Shown in pieces: positions 41,781 through 52,646 of a stretch of DNA of 64,000 nt. Both the position numbers and the translations under genes were made by a program. Each line of letters starts with the position of its first letter. Within the stretch, counting starts at the first letter, position 1. The notes beneath the pieces are model-generated. The model saw only the letters and a list, made by a program, of their open reading frames with translations. It was not told the DNA's origin and made no database searches. This DNA is from Otatea glauca (Eukaryota; Streptophyta; Magnoliopsida; Poales; Poaceae), in NCBI GenBank assembly GCA_036346275.1, contig CM070721.1, forward strand, positions 55,639,869-55,703,868. The letters are read 5' to 3'.

Positions 41781-44700
41781 TGATTCTCGAGCTTCGATTC
41801 GCTTGTTTCTCAAAGTTTTGCAACCAAGAATGGATTTAAAGTGGTGAATCTTAAGTGTGTGCTCTTAGTCCAAGCCCCGTGATCCGAGCTTAGATCTAGC
41901 CTTGGGTGTTTGGGAGCTAAGTTGTTTATGGATGGGATAGAATTTCTCGCGAATCTTATCTTGATAGATGCGCAATCCTAGACGCCATCCTTGGAATGGA
42001 TTGGCTGTCCAAGCATAAGGTCGTTTTAGATTGTGGCCAAGGATCGTGACCTTGGAAGGCCCTAGTGGCAAGAAAGTGGAGTTTCAAGCGACCGCAGCCG
42101 ACGGCGCTAACGGTCAACAGCAGTGAAAGCCATCGGATGGAAGATGTGCCAAGAGCGAGAATACCCGAGGTATTTCCGGAAGATTTGCCAGATTGCCACC
42201 GATCGTGATATCGAGTTTGTCATCGAAGTTAGCACCGTGTACAAAGACCGATATCAAAGAGACCATATCGGATGCCTACCGACGAGTTAGTAGAAATGAA
42301 GAAGCGCATTGAGGAACCGCAAGAGAAAGGTTTCATTAGACCAAGTTCATCGCCGTGGGGAGCCCCGGTTTTGTTTGTTCGCAAGAAGGATGGAAGTCTT
42401 AGAATGTGCATCGACTACGTGCACTTAATGAAGTAACGATCAAGAATAAGTATCCGCTGCCCAGATCGATTTACTTATTTGATCGCTTAAGAGGAGCTGA
42501 GTTTTCTCCAAGATAGATCTTCGCTCGTGATACCATCGCTTGAAGATCCGAGCGAGAGGATGTACCTAAGACTGCGTTTTCGCGATATGGACATTACGAG
42601 TTCACAATCATGTCATTCGGATTGACTAATGCCCCAAAGATATTTCATGAACATGATGAATAAAGTCTTCATGGATTACTTGGACAAGTTTGTTGTAGTC
42701 TTCATAGACGATATCTTGGTTTACTCAAGACGGAAGAAGAACATGCGTAACATCCGAGAATGGTTTTAGACAGTCGCGAGAGCATCAACTATATGCTAAG
42801 TTTAGCAAGTGTGAATTTTGGAAGGAGAAAGTTGAATTCTTGGTCATGTAATGACTACCAAAGGAGTCGCAGCTTGATCCCAAAGAAGTGGACGCAGTGT
42901 TGCATTGGGAGCCACCAAGTCCATTACTCGATTCGTAGTTTTCGGGAATGGCGGGATATTACCGCCGGTTCATAGAAGGATTCTCGACAATTGCTAAACC
43001 CCTTACGCAGCTTGTTAAAGAAAGAGAAGAAGTTTGCATGGACGCCGGAGTGCGAAAAGTTTCATGGAATTAAAGAAGCGCTAACAACGGCCCGTATTAG
43101 TGTTGCGGATGTGCGTAATGGATTTGACATTTATCGCGATGCTTGAAGCGTGGCTTGGGATGCGTGTTAATGCAAGAAGGCAAAGTCGTTGCTTATGCGC
43201 CGAGACAATTAAGACCACATGAAGTGAATTACCCAACGATGATTTGGAGTTAGTCAGAGTGCATGCTTTAAAGATATGGCGCCATTATCTCATAGGAAAT
43301 AGATGTGAGATATATACGGACCATAAGAGTCTCAAATACATATTCACTCAATCGACTGAATATGAGACAAAGATGGCTTGAGCTAATTAAGGATTATAAT
43401 GTGGAATCCATTATCATCCCGAAAAGCCAATGTGGTGGCAGATGCCCTGAGTCGAAAAAGCCATAGCGCAAATGCATTGTCAATGGAGGATCAACCAGAA
43501 TTATGCAAGGAATTTCAGAGGTTAAGATTGGAGGTCGTTCCGCAAGGAATGATAGCTGCGCTAGAAGTAAAACCAACATTAGAGGATCAGATTAGAGAAG
43601 GTCAACAAGATGACGATAAAATTTCAAAAATCAAGGCTAAAAAGGAAGAAGGCCTAGCCATAGATTTCACTCTGGACGAACAAGGAACTATGTTCTTCAA
43701 AGGCCGAATTTGTGTGCCGGATAAAAGGAATTAAAACAATTGATTCTTGAGGAAGCGCATGATTCAAAGTACTCAATTCATCCAGGAAGTGCTAAAATGT
43801 ACCAGGATTTGAAGGAGAGATTCTGGTGGCCAAAAATGAAGCGTGAAGTGGCTGAGCATGTTGCATTATGCGACGTGTGTCAGAGAGTAAAGGCTATGCA
43901 CCAAAGACCCGCTGGTTTGTTGCAACCGTTGAAAATTCCGGAATGGAAGTGGGAGGAAATCGGGATGGATTTTATCACCGGTTTACCTAAGACTCAGAAA
44001 GGTTACGATTCCATTTGGGTTATCGTGGATCGCCTAACCAAGGTCGCCATTTCATCCCAAGAAAGACCACTTACTCCGAGATCGCTTGGCGAATCGTACA
44101 TGTCAAGGATTGTATGTTTGCATGGAGTGCCAAAGAAGATTGTGTCGCATGAGGTACCCAATTTACCTCAAGGTTTTGGAATAAGTTGCATGAAGCAATG
44201 GGAACCCGTCAATTTCAAGACTGAGATATCACCCGCAGATGCATGGTCGATGAAAGAGTAAATCGATCTTAGAGGATATGTTGAGAGCTTGTGCCTTAGC
44301 TTACGCTACGACATGGGATAAATGTTTGCCATATGCGAGTTCGCCATAATAATAGTTATCAAGCTAGCCTACAAATGTCACCGCTCGAGGCATTGTATGG
44401 ACGCGTGCTTGTCGTACTCCATTGAATTGGAACGAGACAGAGAACGCTTGGTGTTTGGGCGGATATCCTCAAGAGGCGAAAGTCAAGTAGCAATGATCGA
44501 GAGAGATTAAAGATAGCACACCAAGACAGAAAAGCTACGCCGATAATCGCCGCCGAGATTTGAGTTTTGAACCGTAAGATCATGTGTACCTCGTGGTTAC
44601 CCCTCTTAAGGGCGTTAAGAGATTTCACGTTAAAGGAAGCTTGCACCAAGATATGTCGGTCCGCTCAAGATTCGAGCCGTCGAGGAGAGGTAGCTTATCG

Positions 44701-44990
44701 CTTAGAGTTGCCTCGGTCATTGGCGTGGAGTGCATGATGTATTCCATGTATCGCAGCTTAAGAAGTGTCTCGAGTGCCATGAGCAAGCCCGTTGGAGGCA
44801 ATAGAGTGCAAGAAGATTTGACTTATAAAGAGCAACCAATGTAATTTTGGATGTTGTGGAGCGCAAGACCGAAACAAGTCTATTCGCTTTGCAGAGTTCA
44901 ATGGAGCAATCATTCGAAAGTGAAGCCACTTGGGAGCGAGAAGAAGAATTGAAGTCGAATTCCTAACCTATTCTCTAGTTAGCCCCAATC
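41780..44990 (+). pseudogene. T4 pol: protease, RT, RNase H, integrase, chromodomain remnant
   Basis: Protease remnant at 41780-42060 (MDWLSKHK near 41996). RT from 42250 with SPVLFVRKKDGSLRMCIDY-like coding and an intact FIDD at 42701-42712. RNase H runs to 43460 (YTDHKSL, and VADALSRKSHSA in the open stretch 43399-43734). The integrase zinc finger and core are in 43740-44261 (HPGSAKMYQDLKERFWWP, VALCDVCQRVK, EEIGMDFITGLPKTQKGYDS). The region around the second catalytic Asp reads VSHEVPNLPQ instead of a SDR-type motif. C-terminal parts to 44990 are in several frames. Nearly every break is a gap or swap of one to three bases relative to T3. Confidence 0.82.
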
Positions 44991-45006
44991 TCGGTCGAGA
45001 TTACAT

Positions 45007-45018
45007 AAGGGGGAGGTT
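45007..45018 (+). promoter_or_regulatory. T4 polypurine tract
   Basis: AAGGGGGAGGTT immediately before the 3' LTR start at 45019. Same sequence as the T3 tract. Confidence 0.88.
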
Positions 45019-48000
45019 TGTAACATCCCAAAATTTGGCTTAATTAAGTTTTTGTTGTTTAAAAGTGCATTTGTGATTTTCTGAATTTATTTGGATTTTT
45101 CTCGATTTATTTGAATTAAATGTTATTTTGGGTTTATTGCTTTTTATTCAAAAGTATTTAAATCTGTGCAAAGTCAAAATAAAGTTTTGTCAAAAATATT
45201 TTATTTAAGTCCGAATGTCTCAAAGTATTTTTGAGATTTTTCTTGAATTTTCCCGATTATTTTATTGCCTAAAACAAATTAAAGGAATTTTGGAATTAGT
45301 TTAATTGGAAAACTGTTAAAAATCTTTTGAATGTTGTTGGGCCGAGCCCAACATCAGGCGTCAGAACCCGCGTCGGTGCGGCCAATCACCGCCGGCCGTC
45401 GCGAGGAAACCCTAGATCGGCGATCGCTCATCGCGATCCAAATGTCCGAGAGGCCGCGTGTGTGTGCGCGTTTTAGCCGTCGGATCGGACCGACACGCGT
45501 CGCAACGTCGCTTGTCGTCTCCGATCCGACTCGGAGTTCATCGCCGTGACGCCGCCGGACTCTTTCGCCGTGTGGAGCGCGGACGCCGAGGCTATAAAGG
45601 AGGGGTAGCGCCCGAGGTTCGCAAGCCGCCGCGCATCTTTTGGGTGGAAAGTTTCGCGAGAGCAATCAGAGAACGCCGCCGCAAGCTCGCGGAGTTGAAG
45701 TCGGCAGCCGCCGGTTTTTGCTCAAGCACGCCGCCGGTTCGTCGGTTTTCGCCGTGTGGACTCGAGATCCGACTCACCGGCGCGCGCGTCGACTACTCTA
45801 CCTCACCTCGCGGAGACGCGCCAAACGCCGCCGCCTTGGTCTTCATCTTCAAGTCCGGTAAGACATCACCGTCGCGCCGCCATCGCTGGACCAGAGCTCG
45901 GAAGCCGTCGGATCTAGATTGATGGTCGATCGTTGCCACGCCGCCGCGATTGATGACCGTCCGATCGGGTTTCGCGGATCGATCGAACCACCGGGTTGAG
46001 CCAATCGCAGACGGCCACGTGTCGGCGCTGGTGCCGAGGCGCCGTGAGCCGAGTCTACCGTAAGCCAAGACGAGTTCGTGGACTCATCCATGCGCCGAGG
46101 ACACGTGTCGGCGTGGATTGGCCGAGACCATCTTGACGCCATGCTTGCGCTATAATTACATTTTTCAATTGGAAAATATTCGATTGGAAATTCCGTGATG
46201 ATGACGTCATCATGAGGTCACGCTGACGTCATAAATCGATTTTTCAGTATAAAAATAAATCTGTTAATTCGTATTTTCTGATTTTCTGATTTCAGTATTT
46301 ATTTCAAACTTCAAAAGGCTATATCTTTTGCATCGTAACTCGGATTTGAGTGATTCCAGTTTCTAAAAATTTGTAAAATTGAGATCTATTTAATGGTGAA
46401 TTTTAATTGATTTTTGGAGTTCAATTGCTCTCTGTTTTGGCATTTATTTGCTTTTCTCTTTGATGACGCTGAGACGTTGAATTGTGCGACGCTTGGAGGA
46501 AGATCAAGCAACCCAAGAGCAAGCTTCAGATCAAGATCAGGACCTATTCCAAGGCAAGTTGTGCTTTGATCATGTTGAACCCATGTTTATAAAATTGCTA
46601 TGTTTGTTTTACAATATTGCATATATTTCAAATATACAATTGTTTCAAATTAGATTGGGTTTAGCTAAAATACCGATTGATCTATACCCTACCTTGTCAT
46701 TATATGCCATGAACCATTGTCACCCTAGATTGGTTTAATATAGTTGATTAATAATTATGATCAACATTGGAGGTTAGACCGTATTAGTTGCTTAGCCATG
46801 CCACGTCATCACATGTGTCGAAATCATTGTTAATTAATCTTGATTAACGGAATATGGAACAATGTTATGAACTTGTGTGTCATGTGGGATCACACGACGA
46901 GATTGAGTTGTTGTGGCGAGTCATGTCACGCAACGATGTTGAATTGTTGATGGCACGTGGTGCTTGGTAATCAACCGGGTGATGATAACTTAGATTGGGG
47001 CAAGTGGCAAGGGCGAGGAGGCCAAGGTGGGCCCGATGGGCGATGGTATGTGGAAGTCTTGCCTTGATCACACTAAGGACTTAACCTTGCAAGCCTTTGA
47101 CTGAGTCAATCATGCAACCACATGTCAGTATGGGCCACCCTAGTGAGTAATTTGCAAAGTCTTAATTTTGATACTATCGTGGTCGGTGTGAGTTCCCTGT
47201 CGTGTAATTCACATGGCGCAAGAGGGGGCCCCGGATGTGGTTTACAGACCGCCAAATGTTGAAACCTTAGCGGGTAGTATCGGGTTAAGATAGAGCATTG
47301 TAAAGGCTTTGTTATAATCACTCGCCTTGGTGGTGTTTGGTTGTATCATCGTGGGTAAAGTGCATAACCTCTGCAGAGTGTGAAACTATTCGGATAGCCG
47401 TGCTCATGGTATTGAGCAATGCTCGGAATTACAGCTTAAGGGTTAGCTTAATTAATTGGACAACTTGGTTGGGATGGCGGAATGCCATGTGGAAGATGGA
47501 ATTTAACTTAGGATTGGAAACTTGGTTTACTTGAGAAATATTGAATTTATTTATTATCGTTATTTGTTTTACATCCTTTACAATCTATATATCAGATTCG
47601 TTCATAAATGCCGCTTATTGCAAAATAGCCATGATAGCCTATCCATTGGAATAAGCCTTGCATATAGATACATGGAATTGCATTCATGCACAACTTGTTG
47701 AGTGCTTTAAGTACTCACCCTTGCCAAACAACAATAATCAACAGTTGAAGAATCTACACCTGTGTTGGAAGATGAAGTCCAAGAAGACACGAGTCATTAG
47801 GGTCCGAGCCTTGTCGGTTGCCTGTGGTGACTGATGAGCTACCTACGTTTCTACTTTCCGCTGCTTAATTATTAGTTTATATTTTCAGTCTTGCCCTGCG
47901 TGGCTTAATAATGTAAGTTGGTCATAAGATCATACATTTAGTTATATCAATAAATGAACTATTATTCTATTATCGTTGTGTATGATGTGATATGTACCAA

Positions 48001-48084
48001 TGTTAAGCTGTGTGCACTAGCGTTGATCCTGGGAATAGTGCAGTAAACACAGTGGGTTCGAATCAGTGGATTCGGGTCCTTACA
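45019..48084 (+). repeat. T4 3' LTR
   Basis: 3066 bp, TGTAACATCCC to GGTCCTTACA, followed directly by the target duplication ATGCT. TATA box 45592-45599. TGACGTCA palindromes at 46202-46209 and 46224-46231. Its last 80 bases keep CAG and CTG words that are altered in the 5' copy. Confidence 0.93.
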
Positions 48085-48089
48085 ATGCT

Positions 48090-50230
48090 CAGCCACTTCA
48101 CGCTTCATATTTGGCCACCAGAATCTCTCTTTCAAATCTTGGTACATCTTAGCGCTTCCTGGATGAATCGAGTACTTTGAATCATGAGCTTCCTCAAGAA
48201 TCAATTGTTTCAACTCCTTTTTATCCGGTACACAAATTCGGCCTTTGAAGAACATGGTCCCTTGCTCATCCAGAGTAAAATCTAAGGCTAGGCCTTCTTC
48301 CTTTTTAGCCTTGATTTTAGAAATTTTATCGTCATCTTTCTGGCCTTCTCTAATCTGATCTTCCAGCGTTGGCTTTACTTCAAGTGCAGCTACCATTCCT
48401 TGCGGAACGACTTCCAATCTTAACTTCTGAAACTCCTTGCATAATTCCGGTTGATCCTCAATTGACAAGGTATTCGCGCTATGGCTCTTTCGACTCAGAG
48501 CATCTGCCACCACATTGGCTTTTCCAGGGTGATAATGGATTCCCACATTATAATCCTTAATTAGCTCCAGCCATCTTCGCTGTCTCATATTCAGGTCAGC
48601 TTGAGTGAATATGTATTTCAGACTCTTATGGTCCGTATATATCTCACATCTATTTCCTATGAGATAATGACGCCATATCTTTAAAGCATGCACCACGGCA
48701 GCTAATTCCAAATCATGCGTTGGATAATTCACTTCATGTGGTCTTAATTGTCTCGACCATAAGCAACGACTTTGCCTTCTTGCATTAACACGCATCCTGT
48801 GCCTTGCTTCAAGCATCGCGATAAATGTCAAATCCATTCTCGCATATCCGCAACACTAATACGGGGGCTGTTGTTAAGCGTTTCTTCAATTCCATAAAAC
48901 TTTGCTCGCACTCTGGCGTCCATGCAAACTTCTTTTCTTTCTTCAACAACTGTGTCAAGGGTTTAGCAATTGTTGAGAATCCCTCTATGAACCGACGGTA
49001 ATATCCCGCCATTCCCGAAAAACTACGAATCCGAGTAATGACTTCGTGGCTCCCAATGCAACATCGCATCCACTTTGTTGGGATCAATCATGACTCCTTT
49101 GGTAGTCATTACATGACCCAAGAATTCGACTTTCTCCTTCCGTAATTCACACTTGCTAAACTTTGCATATAGTCGATGCTCGCACCGACCTGCAAAACCA
49201 TCCTTAGATGTTCTCGCATGCTCTTCTTCTGGTCTTTGAGTAAACCAAAATATCGCCTATGAAGACCACAACGAACTTATCCAAGTAATCCATGAAAACC
49301 TTATTCATCATGTTCATGAAATACTGTTGGGCATTAGTCAATCCAAATGACATGACAAAGAACTCATAATGTCCATATCGCGTAGAAAACGCGGTCTTAG
49401 GTATATCCTCCGCTCGGATCTTCAACTGATGGTATCCTGAACGAAGATCTATCTTGGAGAAAACTCCAGCTCCTCTTAACTGATCAAATAAGTCATTGAT
49501 CCTGGGCAACGGATACTTATTCTTGATCGTTACTTCATTAAGTGCACGATAATCAATGCACATTCTAAGACTTCCATCCTTCTTGCGGACAAACAAAACC
49601 GGGCTCCCACGGTGATGAACTTGGTCTAATGAAACCTTTTTCTTGCGGTTCCTCAATCGCTTCTTCATTTCCACTAACTCGTCGGTAGGCATCCGATATG
49701 GTCTCTTTGATATCGGTCTTTGTACACGGCGCTAACTCGATAACGAACTCGATATCACGGTCCGGTGGCAATCCCGGCAAATCTTCTGGAAACACATCCG
49801 GGTATTCCCTGGCCACTGGCACATCTTCCATGCTAATGGCTTTCACGCTGTTGACCACTAACTGCCCATCTCGAACTGCGGTCGCTTGAAACTCTACTTT
49901 CTTGCCACTAGGACCTTCCAAAGTCACGATCCTTCGGCCACAGTCCAAAACGGCCTTATGCTTAGACAGCCAATCCATTCCAAGGATGACGTCTAGGGAT
50001 TGCGCATCTATCAAGATAAGATTCGCTAGGAATTCTATCCCATCCATAAGCAACTTAGCTCCCAAACACCCAAGGCTAGATCTAAGCTCAGATCCTGGGG
50101 CTTGGACTAAGAGCACACACTTAAGATTCACCACTTTAAATCCATTCTTGGTTGCAAAACTTTGAGACACAAACGAATGCGAAGCTCGAATCAAACAAAA
50201 TCAGAATGGCAGTCGAGTTGACCAGAACTT
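48090..50230 (-). pseudogene. T3 pol: protease, RT, RNase H and start of integrase
   Basis: Protease at 49720-50194 (ASHSFVSQSF, DVILGMDWLSKH). RT is open at 49204-49692 (SPVLFVRKKDGSLRMCIDY, KIDLRSGYHQLKIR, MSFGLTNAQQYF), but the catalytic FIDD reads FIGD: plus 49255-49257 is GCC where GTC is expected. RNase H and integrase are open at 48090-48837, with LAAVVHALKIWRHYLIGNR, YTDHKSL, NVVADALSRKSHSA, HPGSAKMYQDL and REVAEH. T4 cuts the gene inside the HHCC zinc finger. Frame changes lie near 49560, 49190 and 48830. Confidence 0.85.
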
Positions 50231-51421
50231 ACCCAAGACGATGTCTCGTTGCCTCTTGAGCTCCATCGGTGATGTGGTTGATCCTTCCACGCCTTTGTTG
50301 ATCGCGGCGTTGCTCGGCCTTGGCTTGGTGCACGATTTCCTCGATGCCGGTACTTTAGCGGTGTTGTTCCCGTGTTGAAACAAACCGGCGTGATGCCTCC
50401 CTTTGTGGACACCTATTGGAAAAGTGCCCTGGCTCGTTGCAAGTATAGCATCTCTTCACTGCGGATTGCTGATTTCCTCCTGGTGCATTGTTGCCCTGTG
50501 CTGGTGTCTGAAAGCTCTGATTGGCAGGGCGAGGTGCAGGGGTTGATGTCTTGTTTCCAGCTAGTGGTTGGAATCTAGCAAATTGTTTGTGGTGACATCC
50601 TCAAACGTAGATGGTTTGGGCGCCCACCTCGATTATTCATCAAGCGCTTACGGTTTTCACCTAGCTCTTTGCGCTTATCTTCTAGGATCAAAGCCTTATT
50701 TACCAGCTCCTGAAAATCTGGGAAATTGTGGGTAATCAGTCCCACCTGTAGTCCTGAGTTCAATCCCTTCATGAAACGAGACTGTCTGGCTTTATCTGTC
50801 GCTACGTCTTCAGGGGCATAGCGAGCTAACTGAGTAAATTTGTTCAAGTATTCGGCCACTGGTTGGCCTCCTTGCTTCAAAGCTCTGAACTCCTCCTTCT
50901 TAAGATCCATCATTCCCTCTGGGACATGGTATCGCGGCGGAAAGCATTAGTAAACTCCTCCCGTGTTATCTCCTGTGGGCTCCATGAGCGCACAAGAGTT
51001 CTCCCACCACTCTGCGGCGTCCTTCCAGCTTGATGAGAGCGTAAAGCACCTTCTCATTTCCTTCACACTGTGTGATGTGCGACTTTTTCTCAATTGTCCT
51101 AAGCCGTCATCGGCTTCCAAAGGATTCACATTTCCCGAAAAAGTTTGTGGCCTAGTCCTCATAAAATCTGATAGCTTTGACATAGGTCGAGGTCCACCAT
51201 GATTGTTTTGAGTTGCAGGGTTGTTGTGATTTCTTCTTTGCATTGGTCATCTCACGCATCTCTTTGCATCATTGTCCGCATCGATTGAGTCTGCATGCTG
51301 TAAATGCTCCTAGATTCTGCATGTCTACTGTCGGTGGTTGAGGGCTGCCTCCATCATTGGGATTGTCATTCTGACGCAGTCCACTTCCTGAAGCACCGTT
51401 GTTTCCTCGAGTATTCACCAT
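50195..51421 (-). pseudogene. T3 gag
   Basis: Gag starts at the minus-strand ATG at 51421 (MVNTRGNNGAS). Core pieces are SDFMRTRPQTFSGNVNPLEA at 51100-51200, and the open stretch 50575-50913 with KKEEFRALKQGGQPVAEYLN, FTQLARYAPEDVA and FMKGLNSGLQVGLI, a Retrotrans_gag-type region. The zinc knuckle CYTCNEPGHFSNRC (plus about 50407-50450) has the normal CX2CX4HX4C spacing. Frameshifts lie near 50940 and 50560. Confidence 0.84.
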
Positions 51422-51689
51422 CTGATGATTGCCTCTTAGGTTAGGAAAGGTAGATGTAGTATAGATAAGAAGTAAGAATTTCTAAAGCGGGGAGATAGGT
51501 TATACCCAAACTGAACAATTCTTTATTTAACTTGGTATGACTGCTTATTTAAGCCTACAAGCTTTGCAACACATACTGCACACTCAAAGAATACAAAGAA
51601 GCAAACTAAACACGAAACCTTAACGTCAACTAAAAGGTAAAGACTAACTTAAAGACGCGACTCACACTCGAGTCTCAACACGCTCAAAG

Positions 51690-52431
51690 TGACACTCACT
51701 CATCCACCACCGGCCGAGGGTCGACCAGCGCATACACCGGTGGATGAGCGGGCATCGGGCGAACCTATCCCGTGACCTACTCACAGGTCCTCCGCAACAA
51801 CGGGTCTGCACTCTCCTTCCGCTCCCACTCGCTCTCCTCGATCCTCCTCGGACTCCTCGGTGGCTCTGAACTCCCCGAGTCACGCGCTCGGCTCGTCCTC
51901 AATCGCCTCCGTGGCCTCTCCCACTCGCTGATCATCCCGATGGTCAAGCACGGGTCACCTCGAGCTCTGCTCGGCCACTCTAAGTGCCTCGCATACGCCT
52001 CCAGCTCCGGGTAGTATCTCTCATGTGATCCTCCCGGCAAGGCCGAACTCGCAAGGTGCGTCGCGTAGCACACTCGCTCCCCTCGATCCGTCGCCTTGGC
52101 GCGCTTGAACGTCTGCAGGTGAAGTCTAACACCGAGTCGTGAAGCTCGTCAGCGTAGTCGCGGCAGACACGGCGAAGAGCAAGTCGAGCAACCTCCTGAA
52201 TTGCAACTTCATACGAGAACCTTCTGGCGGAGACGTTGATTGGCCTGCTAGCTTCCTCATTCCCCGAGCGTAGATGATCAATTTGCAAATGAATCCTCGG
52301 TGTACACCATTCACTGTCCAGCTGCCTCCTCGGTAAAGCGGACGGTAGAAGCCTCCCAGCGTCTGAAGAACTCTCCACAGCTCCATGGCGTAGCCGCCAG
52401 CTGACTCCTCAAAGGTCGGAACGATCGGCAT
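51690..52431 (-). pseudogene. T3 leader ORF upstream of gag (extra ORF)
   Basis: Read on the minus strand from ATG 52431 (MPIVPTFEESAGG), with a frame change soon after. 51980-52378 gives the best view: EWCTPRIHLQIDHLRSGNEE, SYEVAIQEVARLALRRVCRD, YADELHDSVLDF, then an Arg-rich tail with EPPRSPRRIEES (51777-52073). The layout of short strands, then YEVAxQEVARLAL in a helix, resembles a double-stranded-RNA-binding domain. T2 has a comparable ORF. Such additional ORFs between LTR and gag are reported for some plant Ty3/gypsy lineages. The function is unknown. Confidence 0.6.
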
Positions 52432-52630
52432 CTGCTCCACAAGAACTTTGAAATAAGTTCTCCACCCGAAACGGCAAGTAAGACGGTAAATTTAGCAAAG
52501 GCAAGACGTAGAGAATGAGATGAGTCAAGAGTGTTTTATTAATCAAATTTAGATTTTCTTTTAGAAAATAGTTTTGGACTCTCACAAGACACCTCCATAC
52601 TATCTAGGGCCAAAACCTACAGTCAGTATG

Positions 52631-52642
52631 CTCTGATACCAC
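52631..52642 (-). promoter_or_regulatory. T3 primer binding site
   Basis: The minus strand reads TGGTATCAGAGC, four bases from the LTR edge at 52647. It matches the tRNA-iMet primer type. Confidence 0.87.
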
Positions 52643-52646
52643 CTCT

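Larger units (their letters stand above)
36329..48084 (+). mobile_element. T4: Tekay/Del-like element inserted in T3 (TSD ATGCT)
   Basis: Plus strand. 5' LTR 36329-39376, internal region 39377-45018, 3' LTR 45019-48084. The five bases ATGCT flank it at 36324-36328 and 48085-48089. Coding order is leader ORF, gag, protease, RT, RNase H, integrase, chromodomain remnant. Polypurine tract, primer site and gag-pol are close relatives of T3, so both belong to one family, but the U3 parts of their LTRs differ. It is the youngest insertion in the nest. Its reading frames are the most disrupted of the three, probably partly through sequence errors. Confidence 0.93.
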
